DNA of 64,000 nucleotides, taken from contig NZ_JALKAO010000004.1 in NCBI RefSeq assembly GCF_023015985.1, positions 332,726 through 396,725 on the forward strand, given 5' to 3'. The stretch is from Marivita sp. S6314 (lineage in GTDB: Bacteria; Pseudomonadota; Alphaproteobacteria; Rhodobacterales; Rhodobacteraceae). Below, one piece after another: positions 54,329-62,948 of the stretch (position 1 is its first letter; the number at the start of each line of letters is the position of its first letter). The notes beneath the pieces are model-generated. The model was given only the letters and a program-made list of their open reading frames with translations. It made no database searches and had not been told where the DNA came from. Made by a program: the position numbers and the translations under genes.

Positions 54329-55054
54329 ATGGCCAAGACCCCAAGCGGCAAAAACACGTCCGGCCGCGGACAACGTGACCTCAAGGTCAAGGTAAAATCG
54401 GCCCGAGGTCGCAAGCTCAGCTCAACCCGATGGTTGCAGCGGCAGTTGAACGATCCCTATGTCAAACGCGCCCAGACCGACGGGTATCGCGGGCGCGCAG
54501 CCTATAAGATACTGGAACTCGACGAAAAATACCGCTTCCTGGTGCCCGGCGCGCGGGTCGTCGATCTGGGATGCGCGCCCGGCGGCTGGTGTCAGGTGGC
54601 GGTCAAACGGGTGAATGCGCTGGGGGAAAAACAGGGCAAGAAGATCGGCACCGTGCTGGGCATCGACCTGCAAGAGGTCGAACCCATCGCCGGGGCCGAG
54701 ATCCATGTGCTTGATTTTCTTGAAGACGGGGCCGACGACAAGGTCAAGGAATGGCTGGGCGGCAAGGCGGATGTGGTGATGTCCGATATGGCCGCGTCAA
54801 GCTCCGGCCACAAGCAAACCGACCACTTGCGCATCATTCATCTGTGCGAAACAGCCGCTTACTTTGCCTTTGACGTGCTCGAAGAAGGCGGCACCTTTGT
54901 CGCCAAGGTTCTGGCCGGGGGCGCGGAAGGTGAGCTGCAAAAGCTGCTAAAACAACGCTTTACCAAAGTCATGAACGTCAAGCCGCCAGCGTCGCGCTCT
55001 GACAGTTCTGAAAAGTTCGTTGTGGCAACGGGTTATCGCGGCTTGTCCGACTGA
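54329..55054 (+). CDS. rlmE: 23S rRNA (uridine-2'-O-)methyltransferase RlmE
   Basis: Methylates the 2'-O of U2552 in the A loop of 23S rRNA (FtsJ/RrmJ family). 241 residues with a basic, low-complexity N-terminal extension (about 40 residues, [20 protein letters not shown]). The SAM-binding motif [16 protein letters not shown] lies near residues 77-92. The K-D-K-E tetrad is recognisable: [36 protein letters not shown] and [13 protein letters not shown] chosen at 54329 (MAKTPSGKN); the in-frame start upstream would run through the palindrome cluster. Confidence 0.93.
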   Translation: MAKTPSGKNTSGRGQRDLKVKVKSARGRKLSSTRWLQRQLNDPYVKRAQTDGYRGRAAYKILELDEKYRFLVPGARVVDLGCAPGGWCQVAVKRVNALGEKQGKKIGTVLGIDLQEVEPIAGAEIHVLDFLEDGADDKVKEWLGGKADVVMSDMAASSSGHKQTDHLRIIHLCETAAYFAFDVLEEGGTFVAKVLAGGAEGELQKLLKQRFTKVMNVKPPASRSDSSEKFVVATGYRGLSD

Positions 55055-55239
55055 CGCGGTCGCAAAGACTGCACCGCCTTGGCGCGCAGTCCCAATGCCA
55101 CATCCGCCCGCAACGTGTCTGGCTGGCCGTAACAGCGGCCGCCACCCGTTTGCAGGGCATCCTGCCGGTGTAATTCAAACAATCGCGCCACGCCCTTCAC
55201 CGGCGGGCCCGCGCGATGCAGGTCACGTTCATGTCGCAT
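55033..55239 (-). CDS. Small hypothetical basic protein, 68 aa
   Basis: A 68-residue frame starting [20 protein letters not shown] with a very good Shine-Dalgarno (GGGGAGG, seven bases before the ATG at 55237-55239). It is rich in Arg, Leu and Gln with no membrane helix or signal peptide. It overlaps the 3' end of rlmE by 22 bases on the opposite strand and lies 57 bases past the stop of the GlxA-like regulator on the same strand, so it could be its last co-transcribed gene. I know no family for it. The ribosome-binding site is the main support. Confidence 0.5.
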   Translation of the reverse strand: MRHERDLHRAGPPVKGVARLFELHRQDALQTGGGRCYGQPDTLRADVALGLRAKAVQSLRPRQSDKPR

Positions 55240-55296
55240 AAAGCCTCCCCAGGCGGTCTGACATAAACGTGTTGGTAAAGAATGAATGCGGCCCTT

Positions 55297-56250
55297 TTAC
55301 GCCTGCTTTATGGCGGTTTCGCCGCGAAACGCCCTTGGTGCCGCCCCAAACCGGGTCCGAAACGCGCGGGTCAGGGCGGTCGGGTCTTCGTATCCGCATC
55401 GGACGGCGATCTCGGAAATGCTGAGGGTCGAGCTTTCCACCAGGTGCCGCGCGGCGCTCAGGCGAATGTGGCGGCACAATTGCCCCGGTGTCATTCCCAG
55501 CGCAGATTGGCAGCGCCGGGTCAAGGTGCGCGGGCTGGTGTTCAACGCGTCCGCCAGGTGATCCAGACGCAACGGCGCTTCGACATTTTCCCGCATCAGC
55601 CGCGTCGCACGTGCCACCAAGGAATCGCGCACCGCAGGCAGTGTTTCGCTGCGCACGGGCGGGGTGAACAGCCCGTCCACATCCAGCGCGATGGCGGGGC
55701 TGATATCTTCGGCGATCAGGTGGCGGCTCAGCTCTAGCGTGGCCGATGCCCCGGCGCAGGTCAGCACGTCGCGGTCGGCGATCCAGGTGGCGTGTTCAAC
55801 CGTCACATCCAGAAAGCGTTCGGAAAACGCATCAAGAATATCCCAGTGGATCGTCGCTTTGCGGCCCTTCAGCAACCCGGAAGAGGCCAGCAACCACGCC
55901 CCGGCATCCAGCCCGAACACGCGATCCGCCTTGCGCGCCGCCGCCTGCAAGGCGCGGCGCATATGGGGCGTGTCGTTTTCCAGATGCCCGTAGCTGGAAA
56001 TCACGTAGAGCCGGTCGACATGGCTGAGCCCTCCGATGGCCCCATCGGGCATCACCTGCAGTCCGGAACTGGACCGCACGGGCGCACCATCAAGGCTGTA
56101 GAAGTGCCACGTATAGACCGGCTGCGCCGCAAACCCGTTGGCCGCGCGCAACGGCTCAAGCGCGTTCGACAGGCAGAGGTTGGAAAACCGATCCACCAGA
56201 AGGTAGGCGATTTTTATCTGGTCCTCCGGCGATTTTGGCGGAATGAGCAT
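55297..56250 (-). CDS. GlxA/AraC-family regulator with DJ-1-like domain
   Basis: A 317-residue regulator: an N-terminal DJ-1/PfpI-like ligand domain (about 10-195, opening QIKIAYLLVDRFSN, with FGLDAGAWLLASSG and LTCAGASATLEL) and a C-terminal double helix-turn-helix (APLRLDHLADALNTSPRTLT and LSISEIAVRCGYEDPTALTR). Related proteins (for example CdhR of Pseudomonas) activate carnitine genes, and this one is divergent from a carnitine-type operon. ATGs at 56250 and 56262 are both possible and neither has a clear Shine-Dalgarno; I chose the shorter. It shares a 73-base gap with the operon. Confidence 0.87.
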   Translation of the reverse strand: MLIPPKSPEDQIKIAYLLVDRFSNLCLSNALEPLRAANGFAAQPVYTWHFYSLDGAPVRSSSGLQVMPDGAIGGLSHVDRLYVISSYGHLENDTPHMRRALQAAARKADRVFGLDAGAWLLASSGLLKGRKATIHWDILDAFSERFLDVTVEHATWIADRDVLTCAGASATLELSRHLIAEDISPAIALDVDGLFTPPVRSETLPAVRDSLVARATRLMRENVEAPLRLDHLADALNTSPRTLTRRCQSALGMTPGQLCRHIRLSAARHLVESSTLSISEIAVRCGYEDPTALTRAFRTRFGAAPRAFRGETAIKQA

Positions 56251-56323
56251 GGTGATGACCATAAGTGCATGGTTGGTGGGAAATCCAGTGGCAGACTTAC
56301 CCGAAATCGAGGGAGGGATGTGC

Positions 56324-57235
56324 ATGCCATTGGCAATGAACAAAGAGGTTTTCATCACCTGCGCGGTCACAGGCTCGGGCAGCACCCAAGACCGCAGTCC
56401 CCATGTGCCCCGGTCGCCGCAAGAGATTGCAGACAGCGCGATTGACGCCGCAAGGGCCGGAGCCGCGATTGTGCACTGCCATGTGCGGGACCCCGAGACC
56501 GGCGCGCCGTCGCGCAAGCTGGAGTACTACCGCGAAGTGACGGACCGCATCCGGGACGCCGATGTGGATGTGGTGCTCAACCTGACGGCTGGTATGGGCG
56601 GTGACATCACCTTTGGTCCCACCAGCGCGCCGATGCCGGTGAATGCGGCTGGCACCGACATGATCAGCGCCGAGGAACGGGTCGCACATGTGGCCGAATG
56701 TCTGCCCGAAATCTGCACGCTGGATTGCGGCACGATGAACTTTGCCGAAGCCGATTACGTGATGACCAACACGCCCGGCATGTTGCGGGCCATGGGCCAG
56801 ATGATGACCGATCTGGGCGTGAAACCCGAGATCGAGGCGTTTGACACCGGGCATCTGTGGTTTGCCAAGGAACTGGTGAAGGAAGGCGTGTTGGAAGATC
56901 CGGCCCTTGTGCAATTGTGCATGGGCGTGCCTTGGGGTGCGCCGGATGATCTTAATACGTTCATGGTCATGGTGAACAACGTGCCGGAGCACTGGACATT
57001 CAGTGCGTTTTCGCTGGGCCGCAACCAGATGGCCTATGCCGCTGCGGCAACCCTGGCCGGGGGCAATGTGCGGGTCGGTTTGGAAGACAATCTGTGGCTG
57101 GACAAGGGCGTGCTGGCCACCAATGCGCAATTGGTCGAACGCGCGGTGGGCGTGGTCGAGGGCATGGGCGCAACGGTCATTGGCCCCGAAGAGGTGCGCC
57201 GCAAACTGGACCTGACAAAGCGCGCGCCGGTATGA
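56324..57235 (+). CDS. BKACE-family beta-keto acid cleavage enzyme, probable dehydrocarnitine cleavage
   Basis: Zinc enzyme of the DUF849/BKACE family that condenses a beta-keto acid with acetyl-CoA and cleaves it to acetoacetate and an acyl-CoA. With 3-dehydrocarnitine the products are acetoacetate and betainyl-CoA (CdhC-type). 303 residues; metal site HCHVRDPETG near residue 46-55, another ligand in the GTMNFAEADY/EIEAFDTGHLW region, and the SPQEIADSAIDAARAGAAIV opening. The dehydrocarnitine assignment comes from the neighbours. ATG at 56324, six bases after GGGAGGG (ATGs at 56318 and 56336 are alternatives). Confidence 0.88.
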   Translation: MPLAMNKEVFITCAVTGSGSTQDRSPHVPRSPQEIADSAIDAARAGAAIVHCHVRDPETGAPSRKLEYYREVTDRIRDADVDVVLNLTAGMGGDITFGPTSAPMPVNAAGTDMISAEERVAHVAECLPEICTLDCGTMNFAEADYVMTNTPGMLRAMGQMMTDLGVKPEIEAFDTGHLWFAKELVKEGVLEDPALVQLCMGVPWGAPDDLNTFMVMVNNVPEHWTFSAFSLGRNQMAYAAAATLAGGNVRVGLEDNLWLDKGVLATNAQLVERAVGVVEGMGATVIGPEEVRRKLDLTKRAPV

Positions 57236-57591
57236 CCCGGCTGGCGCTGATCCTGACGCTGGCGGTGTCCACCACAGCGCACGCCGAAATCCCGGCATGG
57301 GCGGGGTATTGGGCCGCTGATCCGGCTTGGTGCGCGAATGCGGCACAGGTGGGAGAGGTGACGCCCGCGCCGATCTACCTCGCGGATACGGAACTTCTTG
57401 GCTACGAAAACACCTGTGACATCATCAGCGCGGACGCCGTTGGTCCGGCCGGGGCCTGGGTATTGTCGCTGTCCTGCTTTGCGGAAGGGGACAGCTATGA
57501 CGAAGAGCAGCTTATCCTTTTGTCACCCGATCAACGCACCTTGTCGATGTGGGATGGTGCCAGCCTGATCCACTTTCAGCGCTGCCAGTAG
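57232..57591 (+). CDS. Small exported hypothetical protein in the carnitine-type operon
   Basis: A 119-residue protein with a signal peptide (MTRLALILTLAVSTTAHA, then EIP) and a small secreted domain with four Cys (DPAWCANAA, ENTCDIISA, LSLSCFAEG and FQRCQ at the end), which could form two disulfides. The start overlaps the BKACE stop (ATGA), so it is translated with catabolic enzymes although it should act in the periplasm. I recognise no family. A role in sensing or binding a quaternary amine is only a guess. Confidence 0.8.
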   Translation: MTRLALILTLAVSTTAHAEIPAWAGYWAADPAWCANAAQVGEVTPAPIYLADTELLGYENTCDIISADAVGPAGAWVLSLSCFAEGDSYDEEQLILLSPDQRTLSMWDGASLIHFQRCQ

Positions 57592-57600
57592 GAGACAGCT

Positions 57601-58227
57601 ATGCGCACGATCCTGTGTTACGGCGACAGCAACACCCACGGCACCAAGCCGCTGACCGAACTTGGCCAGTTTGCCCGCTACGACCCGGACGACCGCTGGC
57701 CGGATGTTATGGCGCGCGCCTTGGGGCCGCAGCATGGCGTGATCTCGGAAGGGTTACCTGGGCGAACCACGGTGCATGACGATCCGGTCGAAGGTGGAAT
57801 GCGCAACGGTCTGACGGTGCTGCCTGCCATTCTTCACAGCCATACGCCGATTGATCTGATGGTGCTGATGCTGGGGACAAATGACCTCAAGCATCGGTTT
57901 TCCGTCACCGCGTTCGAGATCGTGCGGTCCGTGGAACGGTTGGTGATGGCGACCAAGGCCGAAGGCGTTGTCGAGGACATCCTGATCGTGGCCCCGGCGC
58001 CGGTGCGGGAAGCGGGTGTTTTGGCGGATGTGTTCGTCGGGGCCGAGCAGCGGCAGACGGGATTGACGGAGCATCTCTTGGCTGCGGCCGAGCGGCAGGG
58101 CTGCGGCTTTGCGGCGGCCGGGCAATCGGTGGCGGTGTCACCGGTGGACGGTGTGCATTGGGAGGCCGCCGCGCATCAGGCGTTTGGTGCGGTGATGGCG
58201 CGCACGATTAAGGAGCGGTTGGCATGA
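57601..58227 (+). CDS. SGNH/GDSL-family esterase in the carnitine-type operon
   Basis: A 208-residue SGNH hydrolase without signal peptide. Block I is CYGDSNTHGTKP near residue 5-16 with the catalytic Ser, block III is LMLGTNDLKHRF near 82-93, and block V is SPVDGVHWEAAAH near 180-192 with Asp and His. These enzymes hydrolyse esters or acetyl groups. In this operon an acylcarnitine or acetylated-carnitine substrate is a reasonable idea, not shown by the sequence. It begins nine bases after the exported hypothetical and overlaps the dehydrogenase gene (ATGA). Confidence 0.87.
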   Translation: MRTILCYGDSNTHGTKPLTELGQFARYDPDDRWPDVMARALGPQHGVISEGLPGRTTVHDDPVEGGMRNGLTVLPAILHSHTPIDLMVLMLGTNDLKHRFSVTAFEIVRSVERLVMATKAEGVVEDILIVAPAPVREAGVLADVFVGAEQRQTGLTEHLLAAAERQGCGFAAAGQSVAVSPVDGVHWEAAAHQAFGAVMARTIKERLA

Positions 58228-59633
58228 ACAACGTCGCAGCGATTATCGGGGGCGGTGTGATCGGCGGCGGCTGGATCGCGCGGTTCGCGTTGATGGGCTG
58301 GGAGGTGCGGGTGTTTGACCCCGACCCGGAGGCCGAACGCAAGATCGGGGAGGTCATGGCGAACGCCGCGCGCGTGTTGCCGATGCTTTATGAAGCGCCG
58401 ATGCCTGTGCGGGGGGCGGTGCGGTTTGTTGGATCCGTGGCGGAGGCTGTAGAGGGTGCTGCATGGGTGCAGGAAAGCGTGCCGGAACGGCTCGACATCA
58501 AGCATCGGGTTTTGGCCGAGATACAGGCGGCGTGCCCGGTTGAGGCAGTGATCGGGTCCTCGACCTCGGGGTTCAAGCCATCCGAGCTGCAAGAGGGTGC
58601 TGCACGGCCTGAGCAGATCATGGTCACGCATCCGTTCAACCCGGTGTACCTCCTGCCGTTGGTAGAGGTGGTTCCTGGCGGTGCGTCCGATGCCCATGCG
58701 GCGCGGGCGAAAGAGGTGCTGACGTCTTTGGGCATGTACCCGTTGCATGTCCGGGCCGAGATTGACGCGCATATCGCGGATCGGTTCCTTGAGGCCGTCT
58801 GGCGCGAGGCGTTGTGGCTGGTCAAGGACGGGATCGCGACCACCGAGGAGATCGACAACGCGATCCGCTATGGGTTCGGGCTTCGCTGGGCGCAGATGGG
58901 GCTGTTCGAGACCTATCGCGTGGCTGGTGGCGAGGCCGGGATGCGGCATTTCATGGCGCAGTTCGGGCCGTGTTTGCAGTGGCCGTGGACCAAGCTGATG
59001 GATGTGCCGGAGTTCACGGATGAGCTGGTGGACCTGATTGCGGATCAGTCGGATCAGCAATCCGGGGCTTTGAGCATCCGTGAATTGGAACGCCTGCGCG
59101 ACAACAACCTTGTGGCCATCCTGCGCGGCCTGAAGCAGCAAGAGGCGGCGGCGGGTAAGCTGATCAAGGCGCATGACGATACGCTGCGCGGGCCTTTGGG
59201 GGACGAGGTGCCTCTGGTCACGGTGCGCCGGGTTGTGCCGGTCGATTGGACCGATGTGAACGGGCATATGAACGAAGGCCGGTACGGGCAGTTGTTCAGC
59301 GATGCGTCTGAGGAATTGATGACCCATGTGGGAGCAGATCGGGCGTATATTGATGCCGGTAACAGTTACTTCACGGCGGAAACCTCGGTGAAGTATCTGA
59401 ACGAAACCCATGCGGGTGAGGACATCTATGTGACGACACGGGTTGTCCTGGGGAAGGGCAAGAAGCTGCGGCTTTGGCACGAGATGTGCCGCGCGGCGGA
59501 TGATGCGGTCTTGGCGACCTGTGACCAATTTCTGCTGCACGTGTCGTTGGAGACGCGAAGGTCTTGTCCGCCGTTGCCCGTAGTTTTGGAAGCGGTGGAG
59601 CGGTTGGCATTGAAGCATGGAGAGGCGTCATGA
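58224..59633 (+). CDS. L-carnitine dehydrogenase fused to a hot-dog thioesterase
   Basis: A 469-residue fusion. Residues 1-320 are a 3-hydroxyacyl-CoA-dehydrogenase-type NAD enzyme (IIGGGVIGGGWIARFALMGW, the FDPDPEAE acidic NAD end, ESVPERLDIKHRVLAEI, HPFNPVYLLPLVEVVPG). Residues about 325-469 are a 4HBT thioesterase (VPVDWTDVNGHMNEGRYGQL, then SVKYLNETHAGEDIYV). The same fusion is known for L-carnitine dehydrogenases: the first part oxidises L-carnitine to 3-dehydrocarnitine and the second can release betaine from betainyl-CoA. It overlaps both neighbours by four bases. Confidence 0.92.
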   Translation: MNNVAAIIGGGVIGGGWIARFALMGWEVRVFDPDPEAERKIGEVMANAARVLPMLYEAPMPVRGAVRFVGSVAEAVEGAAWVQESVPERLDIKHRVLAEIQAACPVEAVIGSSTSGFKPSELQEGAARPEQIMVTHPFNPVYLLPLVEVVPGGASDAHAARAKEVLTSLGMYPLHVRAEIDAHIADRFLEAVWREALWLVKDGIATTEEIDNAIRYGFGLRWAQMGLFETYRVAGGEAGMRHFMAQFGPCLQWPWTKLMDVPEFTDELVDLIADQSDQQSGALSIRELERLRDNNLVAILRGLKQQEAAAGKLIKAHDDTLRGPLGDEVPLVTVRRVVPVDWTDVNGHMNEGRYGQLFSDASEELMTHVGADRAYIDAGNSYFTAETSVKYLNETHAGEDIYVTTRVVLGKGKKLRLWHEMCRAADDAVLATCDQFLLHVSLETRRSCPPLPVVLEAVERLALKHGEAS

Positions 59634-60790
59634 ATTTCGGTTTGAGCGACGAGCAGGAGATGATCGTCTCTACCGTGCGCGACTTTGTCGAACGCGAGAT
59701 TTACCCGTACGAGGCAGAGGTGGAGCGCACAGGGGAGGTGCCGGCGGAGATCGCGCAGGAGATCAAGCGCAAGGTCATCGATCTGGGGTTCTACGCCTGC
59801 AACTTCCCAGAAGAGGTGGGCGGGGCCGGTTTGGGCCATGTCGATTTCGCTCTGGTTGAGCGGGAACTCGGTCGTGGGTCGATGGCGCTGACGCATTTCT
59901 TTGGACGCCCGCAGAACATCCTGATGGCCTGTGAGGGAGATCAGAAAGAGCGGTATTTGCTGCCCGCCGTGCGCGGGGAGCGGATGGACGCGCTGGCCAT
60001 GACCGAACCCGAGGCCGGATCAGACGTGCGCGGCATGGCCTGCACCGCGCGGCGCGATGGCGGCGATTGGGTCGTGGATGGGACCAAGCATTTCATCTCG
60101 GGCGCGGATCATGCGGATTTCTTTATCGTGTTCGTGGCGACGGGTGTGGATGACACGCCGAAAGGGCCGAAGAAGCGGATCACCTGTTTTCTGGTCGATC
60201 GCGGGCATCCGGGGTTCACGGTGCGGGATGGGTACAGGTCGGTCAGTCATCGGGGGTACAAGAATTGTATTCTGGAGTTTGACGACTGCCGCCTGAGCGA
60301 TGCGCAGGTGCTGGGCGCGGTCGATGGCGGGTTCGAGGTGATGAACACCTGGCTGTATGCCACCCGCATCACGGTTGCCACGATGAGCGTTGGCCGCGCG
60401 CGGCGGGTCTTTGACCATGCGCTCAACTATGCGGCGGAGCGCAAGCAGTTCGGCCAACAGATCGGCAAGTTTCAGGGGGTGAGTTTCCAGATCGCCGACA
60501 TGATCACCGAGATCGACGCGGCAGACTGGCTAACGCTGGCGTCGGCGTGGCGGTTGGATCAGGGGTTGCCTGCAAACCGGGAGATTGCGAGCGCGAAGCT
60601 CTATGCGACCGAGATGCTGGCGCGGGTGACGGATGCGACGTTGCAACTTCATGGCGGGATGGGGTTGATGGATGACTATCCCATCGAACGCTTCTGGCGT
60701 GATGCGCGGGTGGAGCGGATTTGGGATGGGACATCGGAAATCCAGCGCCACATCATCAGCCGGGACCTTTTACGTCCGCTTGGGGCCTAG
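59630..60790 (+). CDS. Acyl-CoA dehydrogenase, probably gamma-butyrobetainyl-CoA type
   Basis: FAD enzyme of 386 residues. ALAMTEPEAGSDVRGMACTA (about residues 121-140) and KHFISGADHADF follow the N-terminal helical domain. The C-terminal domain has ERKQFGQQIGKFQGVSFQIA near 265-284 and ERIWDGTSEIQRHIISRDLL near 360-380. In this operon it probably converts gamma-butyrobetainyl-CoA to crotonobetainyl-CoA (CaiA-like); the substrate is an inference from context. The ATG overlaps the fusion-gene stop. Confidence 0.88.
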   Translation: MNFGLSDEQEMIVSTVRDFVEREIYPYEAEVERTGEVPAEIAQEIKRKVIDLGFYACNFPEEVGGAGLGHVDFALVERELGRGSMALTHFFGRPQNILMACEGDQKERYLLPAVRGERMDALAMTEPEAGSDVRGMACTARRDGGDWVVDGTKHFISGADHADFFIVFVATGVDDTPKGPKKRITCFLVDRGHPGFTVRDGYRSVSHRGYKNCILEFDDCRLSDAQVLGAVDGGFEVMNTWLYATRITVATMSVGRARRVFDHALNYAAERKQFGQQIGKFQGVSFQIADMITEIDAADWLTLASAWRLDQGLPANREIASAKLYATEMLARVTDATLQLHGGMGLMDDYPIERFWRDARVERIWDGTSEIQRHIISRDLLRPLGA

Positions 60791-60826
60791 TGCGGGTGGC
60801 TGTTCACTTTTTATTAGCCGGGGAGA

Positions 60827-60860
60827 CAGATTCTTCGGAGAAGAATCTGGGCGCGCCCAG
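60827..60860 (+). terminator. Two adjacent hairpins inside the carnitine-type operon
   Basis: CAGATTCTTC/GAAGAATCTG (60827-60849, three-base loop) is followed by CTGGGCGCGCCCAG (60847-60860), a 14-base palindrome sharing three bases. They lie in the 148-base gap between the dehydrogenase and ligase genes, the only long gap in the operon. With no U-tract they may be a processing or stability element rather than a terminator. Confidence 0.45.
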
Positions 60861-60938
60861 TAAATTCTTGGAGCCGTGGACGGGCGGTCGGGGGACTTTT
60901 CCCTCGGTCTGTTCAAACCTGATTTTCCGGAGCGCCGC

Positions 60939-62948
60939 ATGACCCGCACGGCGTTGGAGCGCTTGTTTACGCCGCACTCCATCGCCGTGATTGGGGGCGG
61001 GGCATGGTGCCGGTCGGTTCTGGGGGCGCTCTCGCATGGCGGGTTCGCTGGTCCGGTGTGGCATGTGCATCCGACAGCGGACGGGGCATTGCGCGACATT
61101 GCTTCACTGCCGCAAGCTCCGGACGCGTGTTTCATTGGCGTGAATCGCGACGCAACGGTGGATGTCGTTGACCAGCTGTCTGCCATCGGGGCGGGTGGGG
61201 CCGTTTGTTTTGCCAGCGGGTTCGCCGAGACCGAGGACGGCAAAGCGCATAGCGACGGGCTGATTACCGCGGCGCGTGAGATGGCGATTGTCGGACCCAA
61301 TTGCTACGGGTTCGTGAATGCGTTGGACGGCGTTGCCGTGTGGCCGGACGTCCATGGGTTGATCCCGGTTGACAGCGGCGTCGCTGTTCTGACCCAGAGT
61401 TCCAACATCGCGTTGAACCTGTCGATGCAACAGCGCGGTTTGCCGATCGGATTTCTGGGCACCGCCGGCAACCAGGCGCAGATCGGGGTGGCGGATATGG
61501 CGCTTCATCTGTTGCAGGACCCGCAGATCACCGCACTGGGCCTTTACCTTGAAGGTGTCGGCAATGTGCACCGGATGCAGGCCGTCGCCTGCGCGGCGCA
61601 GCGACTTGGCAAGCCGATTATTGCGCTGAAATCCGGTCGGTCCGAAGCGGCGCAATCCGCAGCACTGTCGCATACCGCGTCGATGGCCGGGTCAGATGCC
61701 GGGGCCGGGGCGCTGTTCGCGCGTCTGGGGATCGTGCGCGTGCGATCTCTTGACGCGATGATCGAGGCCCTGAAACATGCGCATCTCTACGGGCCCGCCA
61801 CACCGGGGCCGATTGCGTCCTTGTCTTGTTCCGGAGGTGAGGCCAGCTTGATGGCAGATGGGGGGGACGCGCGCGGCTTGGCCTATGCCCCCCTGACCGA
61901 CGATCAGGACAGCGCGTTGAACGCGGTGCTTGGGCCGCTGGTGACGCGGAGCAATCCGCTTGATTACCAAACATTCATCTGGAACGACGCGGCGCGCATG
62001 GGCGAGGTGTATTCCATCATGGCGGCAGGGCCTGCAGAATTGACCGCGATTGTCGTCGATTACCCGCGCGAGGATCGGTGTGTGACGTCAGCCTGGGCTT
62101 GCGTGGAAGACGCCGCCGTAACGGCGCGCCGCGCATCCGGCAAACCTGTCGCGCTTTTGGCGTCTCTGCCAGAGTCGTTGTCCGAAACCCGCGCTCAGCG
62201 GCTGATGGCGGCGGGGGTGTTGCCGCTCAACGGGTTGGAAGCCGGGTTGGATGCCCTGGCGGCGCTGTATGCTCCGCAGGTCACTCCAGATCCGGACCGG
62301 GACATCCCAATGCCGGTGGCATTGGAGGGCCCGCGCGTTCTGGACGAAGCAGCGGCGAAAACCGCTCTGGCAGAGCACGGTGCCGATGTGCCGCGCCACG
62401 TTATTGCGTCTTCGGTTGAGGATGCGGTGTCGGGCTGTGCGTCTTTGCTGCCTGTAGCGCTGAAAGCCTGCGGGTTGGCGCATAAATCCGAACATGGTGG
62501 CGTCGTGTTGGACCTGCCGACGCAAAGCCACGTGGAAGACGCGGCGCGGCGCATGGGCTGCGACCGCTTCTTGTTGGAAGAGATGATCTCGGACGGCATC
62601 GCGGAACTGCTGGTCAGCGTGGTGGCGGATGAAGCGCATGGATATGTGCTGACCCTTGGGGCAGGGGGCGTGTGGACCGAGCTTTGGCAGGATACCTTAC
62701 ATCTGCTGATGCCCGCGACCGGGACAGAGATTGATGCCGCCCTCAAGCGCCTGCGCATCGCGCCGCTTTTGGAGGGGTATCGCGGCAAGCCAGCGGCCAA
62801 TCGCGCGGCAGTGGTTGCCGCCATCATGGCGATACAGGACTATGTGACAGCGCAGTCCGGTCGTGTGGCCGAGGTTGAGGTCAATCCGTTGATCGTCACG
62901 CCGACGCGGGCGGTTGTTGCGGATGCATTAATACGAGGAGATCTGTAA
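60939..62948 (+). CDS. NDP-forming acyl-CoA synthetase
   Basis: Makes an acyl-CoA from a carboxylate, CoA and ATP through a phosphohistidine intermediate. 669 residues: a CoA-binding domain (ALERLFTPHSIAVIGGGAWC), a succinyl-CoA-synthetase-like domain with LTQSSNIALNLSMQQRGLPI and the SHTASMAGSDAGAGALFARL segment, and a C-terminal ATP-grasp domain with VLTLGAGGVWTELWQD and VAEVEVNPLIVTP. In this operon it is the likely ligase for gamma-butyrobetaine or carnitine. ATG at 60939 with CCGGAG upstream. Its TAA overlaps the hydratase ATG by one base. Confidence 0.88.
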   Translation: MTRTALERLFTPHSIAVIGGGAWCRSVLGALSHGGFAGPVWHVHPTADGALRDIASLPQAPDACFIGVNRDATVDVVDQLSAIGAGGAVCFASGFAETEDGKAHSDGLITAAREMAIVGPNCYGFVNALDGVAVWPDVHGLIPVDSGVAVLTQSSNIALNLSMQQRGLPIGFLGTAGNQAQIGVADMALHLLQDPQITALGLYLEGVGNVHRMQAVACAAQRLGKPIIALKSGRSEAAQSAALSHTASMAGSDAGAGALFARLGIVRVRSLDAMIEALKHAHLYGPATPGPIASLSCSGGEASLMADGGDARGLAYAPLTDDQDSALNAVLGPLVTRSNPLDYQTFIWNDAARMGEVYSIMAAGPAELTAIVVDYPREDRCVTSAWACVEDAAVTARRASGKPVALLASLPESLSETRAQRLMAAGVLPLNGLEAGLDALAALYAPQVTPDPDRDIPMPVALEGPRVLDEAAAKTALAEHGADVPRHVIASSVEDAVSGCASLLPVALKACGLAHKSEHGGVVLDLPTQSHVEDAARRMGCDRFLLEEMISDGIAELLVSVVADEAHGYVLTLGAGGVWTELWQDTLHLLMPATGTEIDAALKRLRIAPLLEGYRGKPAANRAAVVAAIMAIQDYVTAQSGRVAEVEVNPLIVTPTRAVVADALIRGDL

